Below, piece by piece: positions 10,785 to 22,736 of a DNA stretch of 64,000 nucleotides; within the stretch, counting starts at the first letter, position 1, and every line of letters begins with the position of its first letter. The notes under the pieces are model-generated. The model worked only from the letters and a program-made list of their open reading frames with translations. It had not been told where the DNA came from and did not search any database. The stretch lies in contig NC_091378.1 of assembly GCF_038502225.1 (NCBI RefSeq), positions 2,108,539 to 2,172,538 of the forward strand, written 5' to 3'. The stretch is from Cherax quadricarinatus. Lineage: Eukaryota; Arthropoda; Malacostraca; Decapoda; Parastacidae. A program made the translations under genes and the position numbers.

Positions 10785-12117
10785 TCAAGCCTACTTGAAT
10801 AACTATAGACCAGTATCTAACTTATCACTGCTCTCTAAAATCTTTGAAAAATTTATGCATAGACGGATCTATTCCCTTGCCAGTTTGGATTCAGGAATAA
10901 TAAAAGCACAAATGGCGCTATCATACACATGCTAGAACTAATATATACCGCACTCGAAAAGAAAGAAGTCCCAAGCTTTCGATACAGTCGACCATGAACT
11001 GCTGTACTCCAAATTAATGCACTATGGTATCAGAGGCCACTCCCTCAACTACCTAAAATCATACCTTAGTAACAGAACTCAATATGTGTATGCAAATGAT
11101 GCAAACTCTTCCACCCAACCAATCACAGTAGGAGTCCCACAAGGAAGTGTCCTTGGACCACTCCTCTTTCTCATCTACATCAATGATCTACCGAATGCAT
11201 CACAGCTACTCAAACCCATATTATTTGCAGATGACACTACATATGTCTTTTCCCACCCAAACACAGTCATACTAGCAAACACAGTCATACTAGCAAACAC
11301 AGTCATACTAGCAAACACAGTCATACTAGCAAACACAGTCATACTAGCAATCACAGTCAATGCTGAATTACATAAAATATCTGCCTGGATGATGACTAAC
11401 AAACTTACCCTGAACACTGACAAAACCTATTTCATTCAGTTTGGAAACAAAGCTGCAAATGATCCACTTAACATAACGCTAAATGGATCATCAGTCACAA
11501 GACTCACAGAGGGAAAATTCCTAGGTATCCACCTTGACAGTAGCCTTAATTAAGTTCCGGACACACATACAACAAATCACCAAGAAAATCTCCAAGACTG
11601 TAGGCATACTATCAAAGATAAGGTACTACGTTCCACAATCAGCTCTCCTGGCACTGTACCATTCACTCATATACCCTTATCTTACATATGGAACTTGTGC
11701 ATGGGGATCAACAACATCCAATCACCTAAAACCTCTAATAACCCAGCAAAAGGCAGTAGTAAGAATGATAACAAATTCCCACTCCCGCCAGCATACTCCA
11801 CCAATTTTCAAAAGTCTGAATCTGCTCACCATTAAGAACATCCATACTTATTCATGTGCCTACTACATACACAGAACAATACACACAAATATAAACCCTC
11901 CACTCAAACTTCTCACCAACTTAAACAGGACACATGACCACAACACAAGGCATAGATCTCTTTTTGATATACCTCGTGTCCATATCACACTGTGTAAAAA
12001 CTCTATGCACATAAAGGGCCACAAAATATGGAATTCATTACCAGAAGATATTACAGTAACACAGTCTGAAAATCAATTTAAGACTCTTCTCAAAAGCCAC
12101 TTAATCACCCTAGACTA
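10785..12117 (+). mobile_element. Degenerate LINE reverse transcriptase (Jockey/CR1-like), 5'-truncated
   Basis: Coding remnants in successive frames show non-LTR RT motifs in order: NNYRPVSNLSLLSKIFEK (about 10795), a frameshifted QFGFRNNKSTNGAIIHM (about 10886), AFDTVDHELLYSKLMHYG after a small deletion that removes most of the catalytic block A, GVPQGSVLGPLLFLIYINDL (about 11131), the FADDT catalytic box (about 11226), KLTLNTDKT and KFLGIHLD. A +1 shift near 11545 follows. The last frame (11559-12117) carries the usual C-terminal region with LTYGTCAWGS and KGHKIWNSLP. At least three frameshifts, a deletion and an internal expansion make it non-functional. The endonuclease and ORF1 are missing because the copy begins abruptly at the edge of the 21/19-bp array. 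Confidence 0.9.
11262..11351 (+). repeat. In-frame 18-bp expansion inside the LINE RT
   Basis: Five copies of AACACAGTCATACTAGCA (Asn-Thr-Val-Ile-Leu-Ala), the last diverged, just after the FADDT box. The unit is a multiple of three, so the frame survives. The unexpanded family would have this hexapeptide once. Confidence 0.9.
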
Positions 12118-12666
12118 AACGCTAAATACTCACTTGTTTACTACCACATCATGACTTTAACAATCACTTTGAACCTTTTATCCATTATTTTGACAGGAAT
12201 ATAATTGAATCATTGATTTAACAAAAAGTATTTTTCAAGCTGGCACTGGACAAGCACCTAAAGTCAGTTCCTGATCAGCCGGGGTGTGGCTCGTACGTTG
12301 GTTTGCGTGCAGCCAGCAGCAACAGCCTGGTTGATCAGGCGCTGATCCACCAGGAGGCCTGGTCACAGACCGGGCCGCGGGGGCATTGACCCCCGAAACT
12401 CTCTCCAGGTAAACTCCAGGTAATATATGAATATATCTCTTGTCTTATACAAATTTTGATTCACTTATAATTAATAATCTACTATACAACTATGAAATAA
12501 TTACTATCCTACTGTACAACTATGATATACTCCTTAGTGTTAAGTAGTCTATAAGTTGGCGGCCATATTGCCTAGGCATAATAGAGGCTCTCTTTGCATT
12601 GCAACCCACTATTGTCAATATAAAATCTCAATGTACTGTTTGCAGAGACATGAAATAAATAAATAA
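12118..12666 (+). mobile_element. LINE 3' UTR with nested repeat-B fragment
   Basis: AT-rich tail ending TGAAATAAATAAATAAG, a LINE-type simple tail. It appears interrupted at about 12236-12424 by a GC-rich fragment of dispersed family B (AGCAACAGCCTGGTTGATCA, then GACCGGGCCGCGGGGGCATT, then CTCCAGGTAAACTCCAGGTA). Confidence 0.6.
12236..12424 (-). mobile_element. Dispersed repeat family B, fragment
   Basis: Same family as 39120-39320, 39537-39590, 44660-44780 and the long copy at 59100-59800, where the opposite strand reads GGTCTGGTTGATCAAGC. Bounds are approximate. Confidence 0.65.
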
Positions 12667-12764
12667 GAGTGGGCCAGGAGCTGAGTCTCGACCCTGGCTA
12701 ACACAACATCTGAGATAAAAGAAATTCGAGTTTTCGTTGAATTTCGTGAGAATAAACGAAGCGT

Positions 12765-13527
12765 CGTGAAGTGTTGCCAGAGGGAGACCAGAGTGGTCTG
12801 GGACCACAAGACCAGACGTAGTGAAGTGTTGCCAGAGGGAGACCAGAGTAGTCTGGGACCACAAGACCAGACGTAGTGAAGTGTTGCCAGAGGGAGACCA
12901 GAGTAGTCTGGGACCACAAGACCAGACGTAGTGAAGTGTTGCCAGAGGGAGACCAGAGTAGTCTGGGACCACAAGACCAGACGTAGTGAAGTGTTGCCAG
13001 AGGGAGACCAGAGTAGTCTGGGACCACAAGACCAGACGTAGTGAAGTGTTGCCAGAGGGAGACCAGAGTAGTCTGGGACCACAAGACCAGACGTAGTGAA
13101 GTGTTGCCAGAGGGAGACCAGAGTAGTCTGGGACCACAAGACCAGACGTAGTGAAGTGTTGCCAGAGGGAGATCAGAGTGGTCTGGGACCACAAGACCAG
13201 ACGTAGTGAAGTGTTGCCAGAGGGAGATCAGAGTGGTCTGGGACCACAAGACCAGACGTAGTGAAGTGTTGCCAGAGGGAGATCAGAGTGGTCTGGGACC
13301 ACAAGACCAGACGTAGTGAAGTGTTGCCAGAGGGAGATCAGAGTGGTCTGGGACCACAAGACCAGACGTAGTGAAGTGTTGCCAGAGGGGGACCAGAGTG
13401 GTCTGGGACCACAAGACCAGACGTAGTGAAGTGTTGCCAGAGGGGGACCAGAGTGGTCTGGGACCACAAGACCAGACGTAGTGAAGTGTTGCCAGAGGGA
13501 GACCAGAGTGGTCTGGGACCACAAGAT
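12765..13527. repeat. 55-bp minisatellite
   Basis: About 14 copies of a unit starting GAAGTGTTGCCAGAGGGAGA and ending ACCAGACGTAGT. Left copies carry GAGTAGTCTGG, right copies GAGTGGTCTGG, with GATCAGAG or GGGGACC variants in blocks. Because 55 is not a multiple of 3, all minus frames stay open. These ORFs are not genes. Confidence 0.95.
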
Positions 13528-13624
13528 AGGAAATAAAAGTGAAGTTACTAAGTGTTGTCAAGTTGATAATAAGAACCCGAGTAAGTGGGGGTTCAATCTT
13601 TTGTTAATATTTTATGAGTTCCAG

Positions 13625-16600
13625 CACGACTGAACCTGTGTGACTGAACCTGTGTGACTGAACCTGTGTGACTGAACCTGTGTGACTGAACCTGTGTGAC
13701 TGAACCTGTGTGACTGAACCTGAGTGTGACTGAACCTGAGTGTGACTGAACCTGAGTGTGACTGAACCTGTGTGACTGAACCTGAGTGTGACAACCTGAG
13801 TGTGACTGAACCTGAGTGTGACTGAACCTGAGTGTGACTGAACCTGTGTGACTGAACCTGAGTGTGACTGAACCTGAGTGTGACTGAACCTGAGTGTGAC
13901 AACCTGAGTGTGACTGAACCTGTGTGACTGAACCTGAGTGTGACAACCTGAGTGTGACTGAACCTGAGTGTGACTGAACCTGAGTGTGACTGAACTTGAG
14001 TGTGGCTGAACCTGAGTGTGACTGAACCTGAGTGTGACTGAACCTGAGTGTGACTGAACCTGAGTGTGACTGAACCTGAGTGTGACTGAACCTGAGTGTG
14101 ACTGAACCTGAGTGTGACTTAACCTGTGACTGAACCTGAGTGTGACTGAACCTGAGTGTGACTGAACTTGAGTGTGACTGAACCTGAGTGTGACTGAACC
14201 TGAGTGTGACTGAACTTGAGTGTGACTGAACCTGAGTGTGACTGAACCTGAGTGTGACTGAACTTGAGTGTGACTGAACTTGAGTGTGACTGAACCTGAG
14301 TGTGACTGAACCTGAGTGTTCTCAGTAGTAGTACTACTGAGAGTGTGACTTAACCTGTGACTGAACTTGAGTGTGACTGAACCTGAGTGTGACTGAACTT
14401 GAGTGTGACTGAACCTGAGTGTGACTGAACTTGAGTGTGACTGAACCTGAGTGTGACTGAACCTGAGTGTGGCTGAACCTGAGTGTGGCTGAACCTGAGT
14501 GTGACTGAACCTGAGTGTGACTGAACCTGAGTGTGACTGAACCTGAGTGTGACTGAACCTGAGTGTGACTGAACCTGAGTGTGGCTGAACCTGAGTGTGA
14601 CTGAACCTGAGTGTGACTGAACCTGAATGTGACTGAACCTGAGTGTGACTGAACCTGAGTGTGGCTGAACCTGAGTGTGACTGAACCTGAGTGTGACTGA
14701 ACCTGAGTGTGACTGAACCTGAATGTGACTTAACCTGTGACTGAACCTGAGTGTGACTGAACCTGAGTGTGACTGAATCTGAGTGTGACTGAACCTGAGT
14801 GTGACTGAACCTGAGTATGACTGAACCTGTGACTGAACCTTATTGTGACTGAACCTTAGTGTGACTGAACCTGAATGTGACTGAACCTGTGACTGAACCT
14901 TAGTGTGACTGAACCTGAGTGTGACTGAACCTGAGTGTGACTGAACCTGAGTGTGGCTGAACCTGAGTGTGACTTAATCTGTGACTGAACCTGAGTGTGA
15001 CTGAACCTGAGTGTGACTTAACATGTGACTGAACCTGAGTGTGACTTAACCTGTGACTGAACCTTAGTGTGACTGAACCTGAGTGTGACTGAACCTGAGT
15101 GTGACTGAACCTGAGTGTGACTGAACCTGAGTGTGACTGAACCTGAGTGTGACTGAACCTGAGTGTGACTGAACCTGAGTGTGACTGAACCTGAGTGTGA
15201 CTGAACCTGAGTGTGGCTGAACCTGAGTGTGACTTAATCTGTGACTGAACCTGAGTGTGACTTAACATGTGACTGAACCTGAGTGTGACTTAACATGTGA
15301 CTGAACCTGATTGTGACTGAACCTGAGTGTGACTGAACCTGAGTGTGACTGAGCCTGAGTGTGACTGAACCTAAATGTGACTGAACCTGAGTGTGACTTA
15401 ACCTGTGACTGAACCTGAGTGACTTAACCTGTGACTGAACCTGAGTGTGACTGAACCTGTGACTGAACCTGAGTGTGACTGAACCTGAGTAACTGAACCT
15501 GAGTGACTGAACCTGAGTGTAACTTAACCTGTGACTGAACCTTAGTGTGACTGAACCTGAGTAACTGAACCTGAGTGACTGAACCTGAGTGTAACTTAAC
15601 CTGTGTCTGAACCTGAGTGTGACTGAACCTGATTGTGACTGAACCTGAGTGACTGAACTTGAGTGTGACTGAAACTGAGTGACGGAATCTAAGTGTGACT
15701 GAAACTGAGTGACTGAACCTGAGTGTGACTGAACCTGAGTGTGACTGAACCTGGGTGACTGAACCTGAGTGTGACTGAACCTGAGTGTGACTGAACCTGA
15801 GTAACTGAACCTGAGTGACTGAACCTGAGTGTGACTGAACCTGAGTGTGACTGAACCTGAGTGACTGAACTTGAGTGACTGAACCTGAGTGTGACTGAAC
15901 CTGAGTGTGACTGAACCTGAGTGACTGAACCTGAGTGTGACTGAACCTGAGTGTGACTGAACCTGAGTGTGACTGAACCTGAGTGTGACTGAACCTGGGT
16001 GACTGAACCTGAGTGTGACTGAACCTGAGTGTGACTGAACCTGAGTAACTGAACCTGAGTGACTGAACCTGAGTGTGACTGAACCTGAGTGTGACTGAAC
16101 CTGAGTGACTGAACTTGAGTGACTGAACCTGAGTGTGACTGAACCTGAGTGTGACTGAACCTGAGTGTGGCTGAACCTGAGTGACTGAACCTGAGTTTGA
16201 CTGAACCTGAGTGTGACTGAACCTGAGTGACTGAACCTGAGTTTGACTGAACCTGAGTGTGACTGAACCTGAGTGACTGAACCTGAGTGTGACTGAACCT
16301 GAGTGTGACAACCTGAGTGTGACTGAACCTGAGTGTGACTGAACCTGAGTGACTGAACCTGAGTTTGACTGAACCTGAGTGTGACTGAACCTGAGTGACT
16401 GAACCTGAGTGTGACTGAACCTGAGTGTGACAACCTGAGTGTGACTGAACCTGAGTGTGACTGAACCTGAGTGTGACTGAACCTGAGTGTGACTGAACCT
16501 GAGTGTGACTGAACCTGAGTGTGACTGAACCTGAGTGTGACTGAACCTGAGTGTGACTGAACCTGAGTGTAACTGAACCTGAGTGTGACTGAACCTGAGT

Positions 16601-17392
16601 GTGACTGAAGCTGAGTGTAACTGAACCTAAGTGTGACTGAACCTAAGTGTGACTGAACCTGAGTGTGACTGAACCTGAGTGTGACTGAACCTAAGTGTGA
16701 CTGAACCTGAGTGTGACTGAACCTGAGTGTGACTGAACCTGAGTGTAACTGAACCTAAGTGTGACTGAACCTAAGTGTGACTGAAGCTGAGTGTAACTGA
16801 ACCTAAGTGTGACTGAACCTAAGTGTGACTGAACCTGAGTGTGACTGAACCTGAGTGTAACTGAACCTAAGTGTGACTGAACCTAAGTGTGACTGAAGCT
16901 GAGTGTAACTGAACCTAAGTGTGACTGAACCTAAGTGTGACTGAACCTGTGTGACTGAACCTGAGTGTGACTGAACCTGATTGACTGAACCTGAGTGACT
17001 GAACCTGAGTGACTGAACCTGAGTGACAGAACCTGAGTGACTGAACCTGAGTGACAGAACCTGAGTGACTGAACCTGAGTGACAGAACCTGAGTGACAGA
17101 ACCTGAGTGACAGAACCTGAGTGACAGAACCTGAGTGACAGAACCTGAGTGACAGAACCTGAGTGACAGAACCTGAGTGACAGAACCTGAGTGACAGAAC
17201 CTGAGTGACAGAACCTGAGTGACAGAACCTGAGTGACTGAACCTGAGTGACAGAACCTGAGTGACTGAACCTGAGTGACAGAACCTGAGTGACTGAACCT
17301 GAGTGACAGAACCTGAGTGACTGAACCTGAGTGACAGAACCTGAGTGACTGAACCTGAGTGACAGAACCTGAGTGACTGAACCTGAGTATTG
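13625..17392. repeat. 16/14-bp minisatellite, 3.8 kb
   Basis: Units of ACTGAACCTGAGTGTG (16 bp), with 14-bp forms ACTGAACCTGTGTG or ACTGAACCTGAGTG. At the right end (17025-17370) it becomes ACAGAACCTGAGTG alternating with ACTGAACC. A unique palindrome, CTCAGTAGTAGTACTACTGA + G, interrupts it at 14319-14341. Ser/Gln/Val ORFs are repeat artefacts. Confidence 0.95.
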
Positions 17393-17439
17393 TGAACGAT
17401 TTTCTCCCGTTATAAAACCTCATCCAGTTTTTCGTTATT

Positions 17440-19510
17440 TTTATTCAAGGTGGTAGGTGGTAGGTGGTGGTAGGTGGTGGTAGTAGTGAATGGTAGGTGG
17501 TGGTAGTGGCTAGGTTGGGTAGTGGTAGGTGGTGGAGGTGGTAGTGGTGGTGGTAGGTGGTGGTTCGGTAGGTTAGGTGGTGGTAGGTGGTGGAGGTGGT
17601 AGTGGTGGTGGTTAGGTGGTGGTGGAGGTGGTGAGGTGAGTGGACCAGTGGAGGTAGTGGTGGTGGTGGTGGGTGGTAGTGGTGGTAGTAGTGGTGGTAG
17701 GTAGGTGGAGGTGGTGAAGTAGTGGAAGGTGGTAGTAGGTGGTAGTGGTGGTAGGTAGGTAGTGGATGGTAGGTGGTGGTGGTGGTGGTAGGTAGTGGTA
17801 GGTGGTAGGTGGTAGGTAGGTGGTGGTCAGGTCATGGTGGTGGTGAGGTGAGTGGTGGTGGTGGTGGAGGTGGTCAGGTGGTCAGTGGTGGACAGGTGGT
17901 AGGTGGTAGTGGTGGTGGTGGTGGTAGGTAGGTGGTGGTGGCCAGTAGGTGGTGGTGGATGGTGGTGGTAGTGGTAGTGAGTGGGTGGTGGTGGTGGTGG
18001 AGGTGGTGGTGGTGGTTAGTGGTGAGTTGAGCAGTGGTGGTGGTGGTAGATGGTGGTAGGTGGTAGTGGTGGTGGTGGTGGTGAGTAGGTGGTGGTGGTG
18101 GTGAGGATGGTGGTGGTAGGTGATGGTCGAGGTGAATTGGTGGTGGTACAAGTAGGTGGTGGATCGGTAGTAGGTGGTGGTGGCGAGTAGTAGGTAGTGG
18201 TGGTGGTAGGTGGTAGGTGGTATTGAGGTGGTTAGTGGTATTGGTGGTGGTGGTAGGTCGGTAGTTCAGTGGTGGTAGATGGTAGGTGGTGCAGTAGGTG
18301 GTGGTGGTAAGTGGTGGTGGTGAGGTGGTAGGTAGGTGGTGGTGGTGGTGGTGGTGGTGGTGGTGGTGGTGGTGGTAGGTGGAGGTGAGTGGTGGTGGTG
18401 GTGGTAGGTAGGTGGTGGTGGAGGTGGTGATGGTGGTGGTGGTGGTGGTGAGGTGGTGGTGGTGGTAGTGGTAGTGGAGGTAGGTGAGGTGGTGTGGTGG
18501 TAGGTGGTTGGTGGTGGTAGTGGTTGGTGAGTAGGTGGTGGTAATTAGGTGGTAGGTGGTTAGGTGGTGGTGGTGGTAGGTAAGTTAGTGGCCAGTAATT
18601 GGCCAGTAGTGGTAGGTTGGTAGTAGGTGGTGGTAGGTAGGTGGTGGTGAGGTGGTAGGTGGATGGCGGTAGTCATTGGTAGTGGTAGTGGTGGTAGGTG
18701 GTGAGTGGTATTAGTAGGTAGTGGTAATTGATGGTTAGTAGGTTAGTGGTAGTGGTAGGTGGTAGGTGGTTGGTTAGTAGTAGGTAGTGGTGGTAGTGGT
18801 AGTGGTGGTGGTAGTGGTTGGCCAGTAAGGTAGTGGTAGGTGGTGGTAATTGGTGGTAGGTAGTGAAGTCAGTGGTAGTGAGTAGGTAGTGAAGGTAGGT
18901 GGTAGTGGTGGTGGTAGGTCAGTGGTGGTAGGTAGGTGGTGAGGTAGTAGGTGGTGAGTAGGTGGTAGGTGGTAGTGGTAGGTGGTAGGTGGAGGTGATG
19001 TAGTCGTGGATCGTGGTGGTAGTGGTAGGTGGTATTGGTGGTGGGCTAGGTCAGTCGTGATGGTCGTGGTTGGTAGGTATTAGGTAGGTCGTGGTAGTAG
19101 TAGTAGGTGGTAGGTAGGTAGTAGTGGAGGTGGTAGGTAGTAGTAGGTAGTGGATCGGTAGTAGTAATTAGGTGGCGGTAGTAGGTAGTAGTTGGTTAGT
19201 AGTGGTAGTGGTAGTAGTCGTGGTAGGTAGGTAGTGGTTGGTGGATAGGTAGTGGTAGTTAGGTAGGTGGTGGTGAGTAGTAGTGGTGGTAGGTCATGGA
19301 TAGGTAAGTTGGTGGTAGTGAGTGGTAGGTAGGTGGCAGTAGTGGTGGTGGTAGTGGTGGTGGTGGTCGTAGGTAGTAGGTAGGTAGGTTGTAGGTAGTG
19401 GTAGTAGTGGTAGTGGTGGTAGTGAGTAGTAGGTGATGTAGTAGTAGTAGCAGTAGTAGTAGTAGCAGTAGTAGTAGTAGTAGCAGTAGTAGTAGTAGTA
19501 GTAGTCAGCG
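17440..19510. repeat. G-rich GGT/GGTA simple-sequence tract, 2 kb
   Basis: Irregular mixture of GGTGGTAGGTGGTGG, with pure (GGT)n at 18337-18376 and (AGT/AGC)n at 19437-19505. The plus strand is nearly free of C and could form G-quadruplexes. No coding support. Confidence 0.9.
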
Positions 19511-19524
19511 GTAGTAGTTCACAT

Positions 19525-21778
19525 GGCAGCGAACAACACTCCAGAGACAACACCTGCCAGTGAACAACACTCCAGAGACAACACCTGCCAGTGAACAACA
19601 CTCCAGAGACAACACCTGCCAGTGAACAACATTCCAGAGACAACACCTGCCAGTGAACAACACTCTGGAGGCAACACCTGCCAGTGAACAACACTCCAGA
19701 GACAACACCTGCCAGTGAACAACACTCCAGAGACAACACCTGCCAGTGAACAACACTCCAGAGACAACACCTGCCAGTGAACAACACTCCAGAGACAACA
19801 CCTGCCAGTGAACAACACTCCAGAGACAACACCTGCCAGTGAACAACACTCCAGAGACAACACCTGCCAGTGAACAACATTCCAGAGACAACACCTGCCA
19901 GTGAACAACATTCCAGAGACAACACCTGCCAGTGAACAACATTCCAGAGACAACACCTGCCAGTGAACAACACTCCAGAGACAACACCTGCCAGTGAACA
20001 ACACTCTGGAGGCAACACCTGCCAGTGAACAACACTCCAGAGACAACACCTGCCAGTGAACAACACTCCAGAGACAACACCTGCCAGTGAACAACATTCC
20101 AGAGACAACACCTGCCAGTGAACAACACTCCAGAGACAACACCTGCCAGTGAACAACACTCCAGAGACAACACCTGCCAGTGAACAACATTCCAGAGACA
20201 ACACCTGCCAGTGAACAACACTCCAGAGACAACACCTGCCAGTGAACAACACTCCAGAGACAACACCTGCCAGTGAACAACATTCCAGAGACAACACCTG
20301 CCAGTGAACAACACTCCAGAGACAACACCTGCCAGTGAACAACACTCCAGAGACAACACCTGCCAGTGAACAACATTCCAGAGACAACACCTGCCAGTGA
20401 ACAACACTCCAGAGACAACACCTGCCAGTGAACAACATTCCAGAGACAACACCTGCCAGTGAACAACATTCCAGAGACAACACCTGCCAGTGAACAACAT
20501 TCCAGAGACAACACCTGCCAGTGAACAACACTCCAGAGACAACACCTGCCAGTGAACAACACTCTGGAGGCAACACCTGCCAGTGAACAACACTCCAGAG
20601 ACAACACCTGCCAGTGAACAACACTCCAGAGACAACACCTGCCAGTGAACAACACTCCAGAGACAACACCTGCCAGTGAACAACACTCCAGAGACAACAC
20701 CTGCCAGTGAACAACATTCCAGAGACAACACCTGCCAGTGAACAACACTCCAGAGACAACACCTGCCAGTGAACAACACTCCAGAGACAACACCTGCCAG
20801 TGAACAACACTCCAGAGACAACACCTGCCAGTGAACAACACTCCAGAGACAACACCTGCCAGTGAACAACATTCCAGAGACAACACCTGCCAGTGAACAA
20901 CACTCCAGAGACAACACCTGCCAGTGAACAACACTCTGGAGGCAACACCTGCCAGTGAACAACACTCCAGAGACAACACCTGCCAGTGAACAACACTCCA
21001 GAGACAACACCTGCCAGTGAACAACACTCCAGAGACAACACCTGCCAGTGAACAACACTCTGGAGGCAACACCTGCCAGTGAACAACACTCCAGAGACAA
21101 CACCTGCCAGTGAACAACACTCCAGAGACAACACCTGCCAGTGAACAACACTCCAGAGACAACACCTGCCAGTGAACAACACTCTGGAGGCAACACCTGC
21201 CAGTGAACAACACTCCAGAGACAACACCTGCCAGTGAACAACACTCCAGAGACAACACCTGCCAGTGAACAACACTCCAGAGACAACACGTGCCAGTGAA
21301 CAACACTCTGGAGGCAACACCTGCCAGTGAACAACACTCCAGAGACAACACCTGCCAGTGAACAACACTCCAGAGACAACACCTGCCAGTGAACAACACT
21401 CCAGAGACAACACCTGTCAGTGAACAACACTCTGGAGGCAACACCTGCCAGTGAACAACACTCCAGAGACAACACCTGCCAGTGAACAACACTCCAGAGA
21501 CAACACCTGCCAGTGAACAACACTCCAGAGACAACACCTGCCAGTGAACAACACTCTGGAGGCAACACCTGCCAGTGAACAACACTCCAGAGACAACACC
21601 TGCCAGTGAACAACACTCCAGAGACAACACCTGCCAGTGAACAACACTCCAGAGACAACACCTGCCAGTGAAGAACACTCTGGAGGCAACACCTGCCAGT
21701 GAACAACACTCCAGAGACAACACCTGCCAGTGAACAACACTCCAGAGACAACACCTGCCAGTGAACAACACTCCAGAG
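19525..21778. repeat. 31-bp satellite with higher-order structure
   Basis: About 73 copies of GAACAACACTCCAGAGACAA + CACCTGCCAGT. Marker variants (CTCTGGAGG and ATTCCAGAG) are regularly spaced. CTCTGGAG occurs at 20934, 21058, 21182, 21306, 21430, 21554 and 21678, exactly 124 bp apart (4 units). ATTCC occurs at 20096, 20189, 20282 and 20375, exactly 93 bp apart (3 units). Three overlapping minus-strand Cys-rich ORFs of about 750-775 residues arise because 3 x 31 bp contains no stop. They are rejected as genes. Confidence 0.97.
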
Positions 21779-21784
21779 AGATCA

Positions 21785-21915
21785 GGACTTGCTGGGGTTG
21801 ACCAGCCAGTGAAAGGTTTCTGTCTGATGACCAAAAGCAGACCTGGTGGGTCATTATGTGACCATGAGCAGCGCCACCAGGAATAATCTTAGTTGTACTG
21901 ACAAACAAAATAATG
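21785..21915 (+). mobile_element. Dispersed repeat family C
   Basis: Contains GGTTTCTGTCTGATGACCAA and GTGGGTCATTATGTGACCA, ending CTGACAAAC. Related copies lie at 37608-37735 (plus) and 44125-44260 (minus), all with GTCAGATGACCAAAA-like and GGGTCAT..ATGA blocks. Confidence 0.6.
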
Positions 21916-21984
21916 ACAAGGACAAGAACTGTGTTTTAACTACCATTATTAGGTACAGGGAAACCTTACAACCAACACCCAAGC

Positions 21985-22557
21985 ACTTCCAGCAGGTACT
22001 GGAGTGTCTGACACAGTATATAACATTCCAGCAGGTACTGGAGTGTCTGACACAGTATATAACATTCCAGCAGGTACTGGAGTGTCTGACACAGTATATA
22101 ACATTCCAGCAGGTACTGGAGTGTCTGACACAGTATATAACATTCCAGCAGGTACTGGAGTGTCTTACACAGTAAATAACATTCCAGCAGGTACTGGAGT
22201 GTCTGACACTGTATATAACATTCCAGGAGGTACTGGAGTGTCTGACACAGTATATAACATTCCAGCAGGTACTGGAGTGTCTGACGCAGTATATAACATT
22301 CCAGCAGGTACTGGAGTGTCTTACACAGTATATAACATTCCAGCAGGTACTGAAGTGTCTTACACAGTAGATAACATTCCAGCAGGTACTGGAGTGTCTT
22401 ACACAGTAGATAACATTCCAGCAGGTACTGGAGTGTCTTACACAGTATATAACATTCCAGCAGGTACTGAAGTGTCTTACACAGTATATAACATTCCAGC
22501 AGGTACTGGAGTGTCTTACACAGTAGATAACATTCCAGCAGGTACTGGAGTTTTCTA
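21985..22557 (+). repeat. 39-bp minisatellite, frame-preserving
   Basis: About 15 copies of ACATTCCAGCAGGTACTGGA + GTGTCTGACACAGTATATA. The unit equals 13 codons, and the plus frame reads a steady YNIPAGTGVSDTV repeat for 180 codons to a stop at 22556. There is no flanking non-repetitive coding sequence, so I call it a repeat. A coding role is possible but unsupported. Confidence 0.9.
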
Positions 22558-22636
22558 ATCAATTTTGGCCTCTGGCTGCGACGTACAACAGTTGGCTACC
22601 ACACAGAGATTTATTGTCGCTGCTTGGTAGACAGAG

Positions 22637-22736
22637 TATAGTGAAGGAGGGGGAAGTAGGGTGAAGCAGGGGGAAGTAGGGTGAAGGAGGGGGAAGTAGG
22701 GTGAAGGAGGGGGAAGTAGGGTGAAGGAGGGGCTGC
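22637..22736. repeat. 20-bp minisatellite
   Basis: Five copies of GTGAAGGAGGGGGAAGTAGG. From 22740 to 23140 I see unique sequence with no supported gene. Confidence 0.9.

Noticed and set aside
17440..19510. Possible telomeric TTAGG sequence
   Set aside because: TTAGG occurs only sporadically within GGT-rich sequence, with no tandem TTAGG run.
19080..21834. Three overlapping minus-strand Cys-rich ORFs of about 750-777 residues
   Set aside because: They read the same 31-bp satellite in all three frames. Three units contain no stop, so openness is automatic. No unique coding flank.
19525..22557. CRISPR-like regular 31- and 39-bp repeats
   Set aside because: There are no unique spacers. The units are directly contiguous, and the context is eukaryotic.
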